A stretch of DNA of 64,000 nucleotides, from the NCBI GenBank assembly GCA_030062745.1, contig CP099849.1, forward strand, positions 11,010,144-11,074,143, written 5' to 3'. The notes under the pieces are model-generated. The model had not been told where the DNA came from. It saw only the letters and a program-made list of their open reading frames with translations, and ran no database searches. Positions within the stretch are counted from its first letter, which is position 1. The number at the start of each line of letters is the position of its first letter. The DNA is from Capitulum mitella (lineage: Eukaryota > Arthropoda > Thecostraca > Pollicipedomorpha > Pollicipedidae). Position numbers and translations under genes: made by a program. Shown here one piece after another: positions 22,497 to 35,152 of the stretch.

Positions 22497-23673
22497 TGGA
22501 CATGGTGGGAGAATAACTATTTACATTGTGTGCAATTTTCATGATCCTGGGTCAATATCTTCAAGGTCAAATGGGGTCGAAAAGGTCAACTTTGGACACT
22601 TGCTCGACAAATACAGTCCATTCCGTATGACTTTTCGAACGAAACGGGAAAAGGGTGTTTGCTTGAGCGTTAAAACGTGGAATACGACAATTTCCATTTA
22701 TCTGACATCTTGACGGAGGATTTCGGATCCAGGTCATGTCAGGTTATTGACCTATATGCGTCATTTTTTCATCTTTTGTAGATCAGATTTCGAGCAACAC
22801 GTGATAGCTCCAGTGTAAATAAGGGCGCTACACGTATTTTTGGCGTATTTCCAGTAAAGGTAGCCAACATCGGTACATTCGGTCGCTTCCAGCGTTTACA
22901 TTTATGTATGTATGTAAATGAATATATGTATGTGCATGTGAGTGTCATTGTGCGAAACGTGTTTTTAGTAGGGTCTTTGAATGCATATTTCATAAAAATC
23001 GACATATTGCAAAGCAAATCTGGACCAGGTCGCAAAATAATTGCCCTGGACCTTTGATGGCTTTGACCTCCAATGGTTCCGGTATATATAAGCGTATCCA
23101 TGCGCACCAACATGTTTCTGTTAGGACTTCTGAACGCATATTTCTTACAAATCGACATGTCGCAAAACAAATCTGGGCCAGGACACAACATATTTTACTT
23201 TGGCCTTTGATGTCCTTGACCTTGACTCACCCTGGTATGTGTAAGGGCATCAGTGTGCGCACACGTGTTTTTATTAGGGTCTTTGAATGTATATTTCATA
23301 CAAACCGACATGCTGCAAAGCAAATCTGGATCACGTCACAAGCTGTTTGACCTTTATTTTTGACGACCTTGACCCTTATTGACCCAGGCTTTGGTCTTAG
23401 TACATCCATCACTTATGTCTGAATGACGTCGCGTGATTGTGCTGAACGGTAGTCTTAGGTAGAACGGTGGTCCTTTCGTTTTCGTTATGTTTGCCTGACT
23501 TCAAATGCTTGAAATTTCAAAAATTTCCCTCCAATTTCCGATTTTTCCGCGTCAATCGACGAGTTATTCACTTGCCATGTCACAAAGCCTCAGCAACCAG
23601 CTGTAAACCGTTCTCGAGATAATGAAAAACAGGTGGGGGCACAAAAAGACCCCCCTTTTAGTGTGCGTGTTAA
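22497..23673 (-). mobile_element. Probable TTAA-type element (family E) abutting family B copy 2
   Basis: The right border is TTAA at 23670-23673. Read inward on the minus strand it continues CACGCACACT, a stem with GGGGGGTC / GCCCCC around a T-rich loop, then ACCTGTTTTTCATT and TCTCGAGAAC. The last word is also found just inside the right end of family A. AGGTCA words occur at 22553-22590, 22730-22752 and throughout the internal triplication. The left border is assumed to lie at or near the end of family B copy 2 and is not proven. Confidence 0.45.
22955..23413. repeat. Three tandem units of 153 bp
   Basis: The phrase GTTTTTAGTAGGGTCTTTGA and its variants recur at 22961, 23114 and 23267, exactly 153 bp apart. 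They are followed each time by GCATATTTCATA-like sequence, AAATCGACAT, GCAAA(G/A)CAAATCTGG and a TTTGACC-rich segment. Because 153 is divisible by three, the minus strand keeps one frame open across two units (22769-23191), which should not be read as a gene. Confidence 0.85.
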
Positions 23674-24876
23674 GGCACCACGGCGCAGCTACCAGGCAAA
23701 CGGATGTTTTTTAACACAGATGAAGTAGGACATCTCCCAGGCTTTTGAGTGTATTTGTGAAACCAAGAGGATTGTGTCTGAATCTGAGGGTAAAAATGCA
23801 ATCCTCAGGATATGGGGAATCATTTGAGAATAACAACGTACTGTTTTTCATAGCACAAACTATTCTTAAATAAGGTTTAGATATGATTTTAGCATGGCTA
23901 CCATACAGTTTTAGGGATCACGACGTTACTTTGTGTAATGATATAGATGTGCCTTTGTCACTCAATATTAATATTTTATCACTAAAATATTAATACTGTC
24001 TCGCATTTGATTGCAACTCATCTACAGAGGCACGCACCTGTGGTTTTTTGCGATATTTCTTGGGAAAATAGGTTGCCATTGTCATGATCCCAGTGATATC
24101 AACCTTCATGGTATTTTTATGAGTTCATATGAAAACCACGATGCTGCTTAACATATGAAACTATTCTTCATCGTGTGGGATTTACCTATACAATATTCTG
24201 GCAACAATACCCGCGACCAACTTCCTGTTACGACACCTGGTCAGAAAGTATCAGCATGGACGTAAATTTCTATATTTTTTTATGCTTTGCAACCCCTGAT
24301 ATTGGTTCCAGAAATGTGAATAAAAACTTGTTGTCATTCGAGGTAGGCATTCACAATGTTTCGTATCCCTACAATAATGCATGAGAGGGCACCCCGTCCA
24401 TCTTACAGAGTTTCATGTCCCAATATCAGCATGTCTGTGCAGTGATAGTCATTTGGTTTTTAACTGATGCTCGTCAGTGCCCTAAGTAGGTCATTTACAC
24501 AATATGGGTATTTCTAAGTGCCCAATGTGTACGTGATTGATGTCAGAATACTACCCAAATAAAATGAGGGTACCAACATACTGACAGATAATTTTATGTC
24601 TAGGTAAGAAGCACCTAGCTTTCATGGGATCTTCTTTGAAAAACTACCATGAAGTTCTTTGGCCACTGGGAACATAGCACTGAAAATCTGTTTCCTCCAA
24701 TTATATCACAAACTTATGTTCAAACCAATGACAACTGGGCTTTTCAACAACTCAGCCAAAGAAGTCCGAAAGATAATAGAAACAATTTTGGTCGATGATT
24801 TAATATAAACAAACTGTCTTACATACAATAACGTTAATTTCCCTCAAAATGTGGCCTAACTATGCTGAAACAATGT
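23674..24876. other. AT-rich stretch, no gene seen
   Basis: AT-rich single-copy sequence between two TTAA elements. It contains the palindrome at 23966-23995. The short 24175-24384 ORF has no domain. Confidence 0.3.
23966..23995. repeat. Perfect 13-bp AT-rich inverted repeat
   Basis: TATTAATATTTTA at 23966-23978 is complementary to TAAAATATTAATA at 23983-23995, with a 4-nt loop. Confidence 0.9.
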
Positions 24877-26101
24877 TTAACCCTATTCCCGGCAGGGGGC
24901 TAAATCTGCCCCTCTCGGGTTTTTTGCTTGCCAATTCCGAGCTTTTTAACGCAACTTCACGAAAATTTGTCACTTTTCTTGGCGATTCCTTCTACGTGTC
25001 GTGACAAAATCTCAAAATACCATTTTGCTCAGGTGCGGAGCCAGGTAACGTTTTTGGGAGGCACCTCATGCCATTTTTGGCCATGTTGAGGGTAAAAGGA
25101 AAATGTCTGCCAAAAACAGAGTTTTAGAGATAGAACTTAAAACTTTAAATGAATGTATAGCTAAATAGTTGGGTAATGTGCAGATGTAATTTTGTTTATC
25201 TAAGATTATTTTACAAGGTCAGGTCAAGGTCAAAAGTCAAAATTTGTTTTTTTCGCAATAATTTCGGCGCCGTTTTTTCAAATGCCAAACCCGGAATGTA
25301 CATGGCGTAGAAGGGTGCCTTCTACTTGTGCACCACGTTTCAGCCTGATATCAGGTCGGGTCACGGAGCCATGACCTAAAATGTCAGTGCGCGTACCCTA
25401 TATCGCAATAGCTATAAAATGAAATTTTTTGAATAGACTGAATTCAAATGATTGAAAACGTTTACAAATAATATTAAATGCACACGAAATCATTCCAAGT
25501 GATCCCAAGTTCACTGGAGGTCATTTAATAATAATAATAAGGTCAAAGGTCACAAGTTGGTCTGAGAAACGTGTGACCATGACAGTTCCCCCTTTTTCAT
25601 GTCCCTGGCACCGTCTATGCTAACATTATACAAACATTGTAATGCGATTTGTACTTTTTTAGTATAGCATGACTAACAGAAGCTAAAAAAGGGTGTTTGC
25701 CTCTTTTGTTCATTCAGTTGTTAAAAAACTAGTCCCTCTATTTTTGAAACCCTGTGAACGCCCATAAATTTTCTCAAAATTTCAGATTTGCGGACCCATG
25801 GTAAAAGCCTTATCCATAATCTCTCGATTCATGCCAGTTTCATCGAAATCGGTCGATAAACAACGGAGTTATAAAAAGTCCAAAAGTACCCCTCCCATTT
25901 TAACATTTTTGCCCCCTGTATCCACGAATTTCAAAATTTTGAAAATCTATTTTTATAAAAATGTAGTTCATGTCACGGCAAATCGAGCGCCGTTTGTTGC
26001 AATGAAATCGGACGAGTAGTTCTCGAGATCTCAGGAGAGGCCGAATCCGCCCCCCTGCCGGGAATCGACCATACCATTTAGCGCTCCGGGAATAGGGTTA
26101 A
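24877..26101 (+). mobile_element. TTAA-flanked family A element, copy 2
   Basis: TTAA at 24877-24880 and 26098-26101, the same terminal repeat CCCTATTCCCGG, and the same interior order as copy 1: CTCGGGTTTTTTGC, AGGTCAGGTCAAGGTCAAAA near 25218, AAGGTCAAAGGTCA near 25540, TTTCATCGAAATCGGTCG near 25843, and a stem plus TTCTCGAGATCTC at the right. It differs from copy 1 by scattered substitutions and by a short AATAAT tract at 25528-25540. No transposase is present; it would depend on a full-length relative elsewhere. Confidence 0.85.
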
Positions 26102-26234
26102 ACCCCATTTTAAAATAGTTAATGCTATCAAAACAGGCAAGTTTTATTTTAACGGATTTCCAGTATCCTGACCGTCGTATTTCTGCCCTCGGTTAGGAAC
26201 AGATTCAGGGTTTCATTTCCCCTACTTTTCATCA

Positions 26235-26237
<3 letters not shown>

Positions 26238-26291
<54 letters not shown>
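26238..26291. repeat. (AT)n microsatellite
   Basis: Uninterrupted AT dinucleotide tract of about 53 bp, close to the right end of family A copy 2. Confidence 0.95.
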
Positions 26292-26293
<2 letters not shown>

Positions 26294-28187
26294 CAACGCG
26301 TTGATCATATCATTCCCCTATACATTCATTTCATTCCTCCTATTCCCCCAAGGGATTCCGTTGGTTTCATGACAATAGGCGATAATGTGAAAAACACTCT
26401 CTTTTGCCTGTGTCAAAAGGCCGGTTTTACTCGCCAGATGCGCCAAGCGCCGCATGCACACAGGGTCTCGTCTGTCCACGGTGTTAACAGCGCGTTGCCA
26501 AACATTAAAAAATATTGTTGCCTATCTGCAGACTGTTTAACTTAAAAAAGCCACCAATACCGGCCAGTCGTGGTCCGTTCTTGTCCGCTGGATGTACGAA
26601 CTAAGCTTTAACTACGTCGTGATTGCACGCTCTGGCCGTCATTCGTCCCAGTGGACATTGCCTGAGACGCACTCCAATGTGCACCTATTGCCCAGCTGAC
26701 GTCAGTCACAATGAGAGATCCGTAAAAGTTGCGTTGTATCTCGTGACCTTGGCACCACAGCGACAGCAAGAAACTGTCTGTTAGGTCGAATTTGCGTCCA
26801 GTTCCATTTCTTTTTGCTTGATAACGTAGATTTGCGCAGCTACCTTGGTTCTGCGTAGAAATAGAACATGGCGGACATCCTTACTCAAAATGTATGTAAA
26901 ACTGTGCTTCCGATACCAAAGCACGTCATCTGAAGAAAAACAAATGGAAACCGTAATGACGTTTTTACTCATTTGTTTATGATTACCTTTTGCGGAGTAT
27001 ACTTGAGTGCAATGCGTTTCATGTTATAAAATCCTAAATGTGTCAGCACAACTTGACATGCTTCTGTACATGCTATGTCATTGATCACACTGACAACAAA
27101 GTCGTGCATCACACTGACAACAAAGAATATGTCGCCTCTTACAACATAAAAAGTCTATGATTCAACCCGTTCACTCAAATATTCTCATGAAAAAACTAAA
27201 CAGATGAAGTCGGGCATGCGTTACTTACGGAATTATATGGCGGTTTCTAATGTACTTAATATGGCACACATAGATCTGCAAACGTCATCATACTTCGTAG
27301 AATACTCGTAATTCGTTCTGTCTGCATCGGAAAACCTTCAGATTTACGTTACGTATTGAGAAGTTCAATGTAAGTAGAAAAGCATGCTTCAGACGCGTCA
27401 AACTGACCGGGTCATACGCAAGCAGAGTTTGTCGGCACTATCATTTGCAGTTCGGATGTAAGTGACTTAAACGGAGGGACGCTTCTACGTTTTTTTTACG
27501 CTTTCTGTACAGCACTGTGATACTGTACAATTTCCTGCCCACAGACCTGCACAACTTGTCGCTGGCTGCTTGTAAGTGCGCATTGAATTGGTTTTTGGAC
27601 TTTTAGATGACGAGCACTGGGTGTATGTTTTATGTGTTTTTGCTTGTGTTTACTGAGTGTTGTTTTTAATTATGTCTTTCCTTTTAACTTTGACGGGACA
27701 CTCGGAGTAGCCATTTCAGCAATGCACAATGCTTTTGGTTTCAATACAGTACAGTTCAGTGCAACCTTCTCCACGTTAACAAGTTTTTTCCTCGTGCGCT
27801 TTCGACATTCAGAGCTGGTGAAACCAAGCTATTATCTATATTGCTTTAGTGGCAAAGGGTTGATTGCATATTCCATTAATGCACTCCCGGAACGCTCGTG
27901 GCTATTTCCCAGCGGTTATCGGGTAAATCGTGCACGTTCCAAGGCTTGCGCGCTTCCCGCCTTTCCAGGAGTGCTGGGGAGGCCAAAGTTTAGACCGACA
28001 TGACCAGAAACACACTCAGGAGATTACTCCACAAACCGCAGTCACCCTGTTCTTTCTTGGAAAGTACGGCTGTACTGTTGCGCTGAAATCGAACACAACC
28101 CTGCCCGCTTCTTCCGAGATCGGTGATCGGACATTTCGTTAATACCGCGCGCTCTGGGTGACCGTCCTGTCGAAGCTTTTATCGCCA
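26292..28187. other. No gene seen
   Basis: Single-copy DNA. A short tandem duplication, (A)TCACACTGACAACAAAG, occurs at about 27083-27124. The 27632-28003 plus ORF begins hydrophobic but has no recognisable domain and no codon bias. Confidence 0.3.
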
Positions 28188-28620
28188 TTAAAACTTCCCG
28201 TGCCAGAGCAGAGCCCATCGCGCCAAAGCGCCGTCTTCCGAAGTCGCGCGCTCACAATCAATGCCGCAGGTCAAGTCCGGCGAGGCGGCGGCCGCACCGC
28301 GCCGCCGCCGTCGGCCGTCGCCGCCGACGGCGTCCGCCGCCGCCGCCGACGGCCCGTCACTGTGTCGGAAGCCGGCCGGCGGGCGGCGGCGCCGCGCTCT
28401 CCGCTCACCTGAGCCGATCGGTCGGCCGAGCGGCGTTGGCCGCCGGCGTGCCCTCCCCCTGCCCCGGCCAGCCGCGCTCGGGTCGTGTCCGGCCAGCGCG
28501 AGGGCGTGCAGTGGAGGGGCGGCGGGTGGCGGGGTGACAGTGTCGTGCGGAGTCTGCAAGACAGGGGCCGTCGGCGGTGTCGGCGTCCGGCTGCCGCCTA
28601 CCTCCTGCTATTGACATCAG
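28188..28620 (+). promoter_or_regulatory. GC/CpG island with strong splice donor; possible first exon
   Basis: About 430 bp of very GC- and CpG-rich sequence with GCCGCC runs end exactly at CATCAG|GTATGT (28620/28621), a consensus 5' splice site, where composition drops back to AT-rich. An ATG-started plus ORF (28261-28614) closes 6 nt before the donor. A GTG-started frame (28485) runs through it. On the minus strand CTCAG|GTGAGC near 28410 is also a good donor, so the direction is uncertain. A CpG-island first exon is possible. The alternative is that it is one of the GC-rich repeat islands seen throughout 28-38 kb. Confidence 0.35.
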
Positions 28621-30353
28621 GTATGTACACCCTGCAAATATGCTCTGACATTGAACGCTGCTGGGACGGGACTACCGCGTCTCTCTCACGCCTTCACCCG
28701 ACGTTAATGTTGCGTCGTATAAATATGAATTCGGTGCATTATTGTCACGAACTTTCACATGAATTCCGTGTTAAACGTGGCGTTTGTCTTACGGTTTTTC
28801 ACACTTGACCATAAGTGGTCTGTTTTTATTTACGGTGAATCCATTGGCGAATCGTTTATCATTTACTTTTCTTTATACTGATGGGAAAGATCTTGTTTAT
28901 TGCTGGCGAGACCCTGTGCGGAAAAATCCATTTCAACCCGAAGAAAAAAAATCGAATTCAGCGCAGCTGGCCCGGCCCGGCTCGGACTGCCGACGCCCGG
29001 CCGTAACGCTGCAGGCTCTTAACTTCGCAGCTACCTGCATTGAATTACGTAGTTTTCGCCAGATGGTATCTCATTTCTCAACAGGTTTCCGTTTTCATCC
29101 GCTTTGCGTTTTCGTATGTTCTGCTGCTTTCAGCCATTGCGAGATTTTCCCGCTGTTTTTGAACCGCTTATTAATGATATCGAACAATATTACGGCGCGT
29201 GTGACATTTAAACCTGCAATTTCGCGGATACAGCACGTTGAAATAGAGTGCTAAATACCCACTTGTATTAAAAAGGCAGAAACAGAACATATGTTTATTT
29301 ATATGTCAAAGCTTTTGTTTGCCTTCGAAGAGAAACACAGCATGCCTCGTCCGTCATGTCATCCGCAAGGCGTCTTATTGGTTGTAGTTAGATCAAAATT
29401 AAGACAATGATTGTGCGGTTATGATTAGCAGACGATAGTCGTTAAGTTACGTTGGTTCAAGCTGTCCCTTCGTTTGCCGTTCGATTCCGCCGTGTGAATG
29501 CGACGGGAATTTTTTTGCACCACACATCCAGGCCAGCCGGCGGGACGTCGCGCAGATTCAGAGTTATTGTTTGGATACCACCCCACGGCCATCATTTGTT
29601 TAGTCCAACAGCGAGCCCGCTCCGGAGGCCATTCGTTCCGGCAGCGGGCGGCGCAGTCTCCAATGCGGTTGTTTTGGTTCGGTGACAATCTCTGCTGGTC
29701 GGGAGCTCCCCAGGCGATCGTTTAGGCAAGAGGGCCTAGCCGAGCTGCGCCTTGCCCTCGTTACAAGGAAAACTGGCTACCTTCGCCGAACCAGGGTTTT
29801 TTGTGGCTCGATGAATGATTTCTGTTAGTTTAATGTCAAAGTGAAGACGAGAAATTTGGGGACAATTATGGAAGCATCGTTTTGGACAAAGACTACCTGG
29901 GACAAGACGACAGTAAACGATAAAGAGGGTTGTACACATAATGGTGTATGTTTCGGAATTCTGAACACGTTGAGGCCCCAGCCGGTGTGATGGGAAAGTG
30001 TAACGCAGGCAAACTGCGAAACTGATAACGTCACAGATGGCTGGAGTAATTAATGAAATATATATTTTCTCCGAAATAGTATTTATTTTCTATTGTGTCC
30101 GAACACATTGACTGAACACACTATTTCAAACGGTTAGTTTTAAGATACCTCTTTATTAAGCAAGTTGTTGTTATAATCGTGGTGGCACTGTCACGCGAGG
30201 AGAGCGCACTTTGCCGCCAATGTAAGGAAGGCGGATAGTCGTACCGGCTCCGCGATGGCGGCGGGACGCGACGGTGACCCGCATGTCTCCCGCCGGAAAA
30301 GTGATGGCGCATCCCCGCACTAGATATCGTCGGCGCCGATGCCGCTCGTTACG
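28621..30353. other. No gene seen
   Basis: Mixed-composition DNA. The 28784-29254 plus ORF contains DGKDLVYCWRDP, a faint echo of the region after the Cys-loop in ligand-gated channels, but nothing around it supports that. No repeats are shared with the rest of the window. Confidence 0.25.
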
Positions 30354-31344
30354 TTAAACGGAATGTACGACCTTTGGCGACTGCAAAGAAACACGGCTAT
30401 TTGGTGTTTCATGAACGTCTTTTAGACGTGCAATGGTTTCCGACTCGAAATAGCAAGGAACAACGCGAAAAGGCATTTCTGTGAGATGCCTGTTTGGTAT
30501 CTGCGTTCATTTATTGACATCGGGCAGACCATCATTTTATCTTCGTTTCGAAGATGACGCGGTTGTGAATTAGAAAAGAAAATGGTTATTACGGTGCCCA
30601 AAATTGTAACTCGGTGTCCGCATTTGTGACCGGTAACCGACATTCGATTCAGAGCCTGACAGACGCGTCGAAAAAGGCACCCGCTCAGCCTCTCCCGCTC
30701 CTCCCTGCTCCGACCGATTCCGAACTCCCATGACTGTTTTATTCCCCTTATTGATCAATGGGTAGTTTCCAGCACACTGCTTTCTTCGATACTAAAGTGT
30801 TTCCTGGCAGCCTCGTAGTTTTAATTTGTGCCTTTCTCGCGCGCAACGAATGTAACGCAATGAGGTCCATTTGTCTTCAGACTTATACGAATGATCACGG
30901 TCGTGTCAGACTGCATCAACCAAGTCCAATCAACAATGTGAAGTGGACAAAATTTCGACTTACTCCGCCGCGTAAGCCTACAATTTCTAAACGTCAACTT
31001 GCGTGGTAGTGTATGAAAGCAACAAACGTAACGTCGGTAATGATGACGCAGAATGGACGAAATGATCTCAGAATGCTGCTCTACTAATTAAGTTTTGCAA
31101 TATGGGGCAAAGCTAGAAAAACTGTCAAGTGGTAATATTCTTCAAAAACGATACATAAAACGAAGGTACGTGGAATAAAACCCATCTTTTTGAGGTACGG
31201 AATACTTCTAGTTATCAAAGACACATTTCACCGACTTAATGTTATCTTGCAGCTATTTGACTGTTCCCCAACTTCAGCTGGTCTCTAAAACTAGATTCAA
31301 GTGATAGCTCAATTTTGCCGAAAAAGGTCATTTATTCCCTTTAA
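30354..31344 (+). mobile_element. TTAA-flanked family D element, copy 1
   Basis: TTAA at 30354-30357 and 31341-31344 bound a 0.99-kb element. The left end reads TTAAACGGAATGTACGACCT and the right end, on minus, TTAAAGGGAATAAATGACCT, giving an imperfect inverted repeat of about 20 bp. It lacks the GC hairpin of families A-C. The interior aligns along its whole length with 45187-46388. No transposase ORF is present. TTAA flanks with these termini point to a piggyBac- or Kolobok-type non-autonomous element. Confidence 0.75.
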
Positions 31345-32553
31345 ACCTGATATGCAGAAGTTCCGGATGTTTTTTCCCCTCAATGGCCAGGTGGCCTAAA
31401 ATTCCTTTGTTCTTTACTAAATAACGGTTCTGATGCTGCACCTATGCTACCATGTTACCACGCACGCAGACGTCTCAGAACTAAATCGACATGCAGCTTA
31501 CAAGGCAATTTTGGCATCCGCTGCCGGTATTACATAATCACCTATCCGTCGGGGAATGGGATATTCAAGTTTTCAAAACGTGTGAACCAGGAGCAAGCCA
31601 ATAGCACAAGTTTGGCACGTGGCGCGTACCTGGAAGAGGCTCGCGGCACGTGAGCGGGCCACCATATAGCCCTGCTGGAGAGGAGTGTTCAGTCATCAGA
31701 TGAAGAGCGTGGTGTCTGTGCTCGCTGTCATTCCAGGCTGGGACGGCGGCCGTGATGGGCGCGCACCAGCCGCGCCAGGCGACGGCCGTCTGCGCCAGAA
31801 AAACAGACGCAATGCGTTGTTATTGTAAAAACCGACCGCTCGACAGGAGAACAGAAATGTGTGCACCAATTAACAGAAATGGGTCAAGAACACTGGGCAT
31901 AAATGTGCAGAAAAAAACTAAATGTAATAATACGTTTATACATCGCAAGCCAGTCTCATCTCGTGAATGCTCGCGAAGGTGATACTAAGGCAGGAAAGAT
32001 TCTTACACAGAATGCTGAACAGGATCTATATGGGACAGTGCTTTGTAAAGAGGAAATTGGAAGGAGTATGCAACATTGAAACACAAAAGAATTACGGTAA
32101 ACTGCATTCTCTTAAAACATTGCATCTGCATCGGTCTGGCTTTTCTTGTTGTTGAAAACTCTTGTTTGCTGGAGCGCGAGTATAACTGCGTTTGTTCTCC
32201 TTAGCTCGGAAAACGTGATGGGAGACAAACATGGGTAAAAGATAAGAAATATAAAATGAAACCGTGCATCTTTTACTTTTACGCAATACCACAGCACTTT
32301 ACAGACATTGTCTGCGGGCTTTACGCATTATACCTGACGATAACGCGAGTAAAGATATCCGGTCCGCGGGGAATAAATAGACTATTACGCCATATTTGTG
32401 CTGTAATTTAAAACCAGACTTCGTGAGAGGCTCCCTTCGGAATCGAGATCAAGGAAATGACTGGCACCAGACCCTCTTAGAAAGGTCGAGAGTGGTGCCT
32501 TGGCTCAGACGGAGCGCCTTGAAGTAATTAAGTGCCTGTAAAAGCTGCTTAGA
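31345..32553. other. No gene seen
   Basis: Single-copy DNA with short ORFs and no domain. A GC-richer patch at 31620-31800 shows no repeat structure. Confidence 0.3.
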
Positions 32554-33560
32554 ATGCGACCGAGCCACGCTGTCGGGATAAGAAGTGCCCGAGAGCGGGA
32601 GCGACGCCGACGGACGGGAACCACGCCCCGTCTTCAGAGTGACGGGGCGCAATCGGCGCGCTCAAAGGCGCCAATTTGGACGGAGAAGAGTTCTGCGACC
32701 ACCGGCCCGAACCGTCCGCCGCCACTCGAGCCTGTCAGGAGCTCCGGCGGCCTAGCAGAGAGTCTGCCGGGACCTTCACCGGCCCGGCGGAGGGCGTGCC
32801 GGGACTTCCGCGCTCCAGTACAGGGCCTGCCGGGACAGTCTTCAACTGCCCAGCAGAGGGTCTGATGCCGGGACAGTCTCCAGTGGCACAGCAGAGGGCC
32901 CACAGGGACCTTCAGCGGCCAAGCAGAGGGCCCGAGGAGCCTGTGAGGGAGATTCTGCCGCTGTAGCCGCCGCTCAGCCAGCATTGCCGCTGGCGGGCCC
33001 CGCGGCCGACGCCGCCGCCGCCTGAAAATGACGTGCCGAGTGGAAAGCGAGTCGCGCCTACTCGACGAGAGCGATGCGACGCGCTGCTGACGCAGCCGGT
33101 GCCGAGCCGGAGCTGCGATACGGGCCGCTGCACCGCAGAGATCGGCCTGCGTGGGCGGCCGTCAGCCGGCCTCGATCCGAGCCGCGCAGATCCGGCCGGC
33201 CGGCGGCGCGGTACCGCCGCCCGGCCGGCCGGCCGCCAGTTAAATGAATCTGACGCGAGGTGCCACGCCCTTCGAAGACGGCGTCGAATGGCCGACCTGA
33301 TTTACCGACGTCGCCCGTCGTCGCGCCACTGCGCTCTGGGCAGACGAGCACGGCCGGCGCGCTGCCTCCGGGGCTCGTTCGGCGCCGGCGACAGGGTCCC
33401 CGGACCGGCATGTATCCGCCGAGCTACCTGCCCCTCAGAGATCCCGGCTGACCGCCGTTCTCTGCCCGCCGCGGACGTGCTGGTGACGGCGTTTTGAAGG
33501 ACGGGCAGGGAACTGACGTCCGCTGCCCGCACGGCTGCGGACTAGACGCTCGTGTCCAGC
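32554..33560. other. GC-rich island
   Basis: One kilobase of CpG-rich sequence with overlapping ORFs on all frames (33033-33497 plus, 154 aa; 32634-32984 minus, 116 aa). All are Arg/Pro/Ala/Gly-rich and mutually shadowing, so none is called. It contains the minisatellite at 32754-32945 and CCGGCCGGCCGG palindromic runs near 33195-33235. Confidence 0.5.
32754..32945. repeat. Degenerate minisatellite, about 6 units of 32-42 bp
   Basis: AGCAGAG(G/A)G-type words recur at 32754, 32786, 32818, 32852, 32890 and 32932. Each is usually followed by a TGCCGGGAC-like word and a CTTC or CTCC spacer. Spacing grows from 32 to 42 bp along the array. Confidence 0.7.
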
Positions 33561-34950
33561 GTGTTTACAGTAGCGGCCCCAGCATAGCCGAGGGTGCTGT
33601 GTGACAGACGGCCACACCTGGCGCCAGGTCGAGCGTAACAGTCGCCGTGCTAGCGGTGACTTTCACTGCCGTCACGGCCCGCCTGCAGGGTCTCAGGGCA
33701 GTGAGCGACGCAGCAAACACTTGTGCAGGTGGTTGGATTTTATTGGGACTCTGTCAGCGAAAACATCACGAAAATGACCGCTGAGCCAGACCAAGTCCGC
33801 AATAATATTTGGCAGCGCGTTGATGCACAGCAACGTACGTGTTACTGGCTGATAGAGGTGGCTGTTTTGCCATTTCGTAATTCGTACTTTGATGACATGG
33901 TGACTGACCTACCAGACAGAAAGGCTATGGATTATTATTAGTATTATTTTTATAGGGCTGTTCTCTCGTAGCATCATTGTAAATGCAGCTGCATACTCGG
34001 TCGAACGCTCCTAACTTTTCTCGTGTTGAGTTCCATGCAACACACGGTACTGAAAATTGAGTCAAATCGCTGATCACAGGAAATCGTCTGTTGTGTAATT
34101 TCATCCATATGTTTGAATGATTATTAGACAGCTTGGCTCTAACTTCCAGGCTTCTCATTTACGACCTCTTCATGGAATGCTGGGAACTTCTAAATGGCCA
34201 CTGCAACATCAATCCAGGAATCGTAATGGTTATGACTTAGATCAACTTCTTAGCCTCGTGGCAGTTGACCAGTCAGAATTTCCACATTCCGCCAACTCGT
34301 TCATTTGATCCCAGCTGGAACATCCCACCAGGCATGCGAGTTCTCCCCTTGGTTATTCTCAGTCATGACTGGTTCGGTTATAGTGAGTGTAGCATTCACC
34401 AATCGAGCTGCAAAAGAGTAAATCCAAGGACGTCTGATGCAACCAGTTTGGGACTATCTGGTATTTATCCAAGTTCCAGTCGAATACATTTGAAAATGTA
34501 ACTGTACAGCAGCGTGTTCGTGTCCGCTCATCCGTGTCCTAATTTCATCACGGTACGTAGCCTCACACTGCGATACATAAACGTAGTGCAGCGTTATGCT
34601 ATTCATTCCTTTTAATCTCCTGTTGCTGCTACCTCTCTTGCGGGCCACTCCGAAACTAGTAAGGAAAATCGAAGCTCGCATTACCATTTGGACTTTTCTT
34701 TGGAGTTCTTTGGAGTTTTCTTTTATCCACACCAGCTTTGCATTCACAAGACCGCACGCAAGCGACGCGGAAACGTGGCCATTGGTCAGGACATCGACAT
34801 TATATATGATACGGTTTTATGACCGTTGACCCGTACGTCACCGCTCGGCCTCCAGCGAGCCGCAAGACTCTCAGGACTGACGGCTTCTCTGCCTGCTGAT
34901 GTCAGCGGTCTGATCAAGCAGCGAAGGACAGTGCCGTGTGACCTGTGGTC
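33561..34950. other. No gene seen
   Basis: Single-copy DNA. The 33723-33941 plus ORF is modestly protein-like but short and unrecognised. Confidence 0.3.
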
Positions 34951-34956
34951 AGCCGG

Positions 34957-35152
34957 GTCTAGTCCAACTGCGCCGGGATCGTCGCCGGCTCTGGTCCAGT
35001 TGTGCCGGGACCATCGTCGGCTCTGGTCCAGTTGTGCCGGCATCGTCGCCGGCTCTGGTCCAGTTGTGCCGGGACCGTCGCCGGCTCTGGTCCGGCTGCG
35101 CCGGGATCGTCGCCGCGTCCGGTCCAACTGCGTCGGGATCGTTACCGGCAGC
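34957..35152. repeat. Minisatellite, 32-bp unit, about 6 copies
   Basis: CTCTGGTCCAGTTGTGCCGG and variants recur every 32 bp (CTGGTCC at 34991, 35023, 35055, 35087; degenerate at 34959 and 35119). As 32 is not divisible by three, successive units are read in successive frames, and two plus frames and two minus frames remain open. Confidence 0.9.

Noticed and set aside
22769..23191. 140-aa minus ORF with two internal repeats
   Set aside because: It is the translation of a 153-bp tandem repeat in a transposon. Period divisible by three explains the open frame.
28784..29254. ORF with DGKDLVYCWRDP resembling the segment after the Cys-loop of ligand-gated channels
   Set aside because: The similarity covers about ten residues only, no acceptor or donor site frames it, and the rest of the ORF is unrelated.
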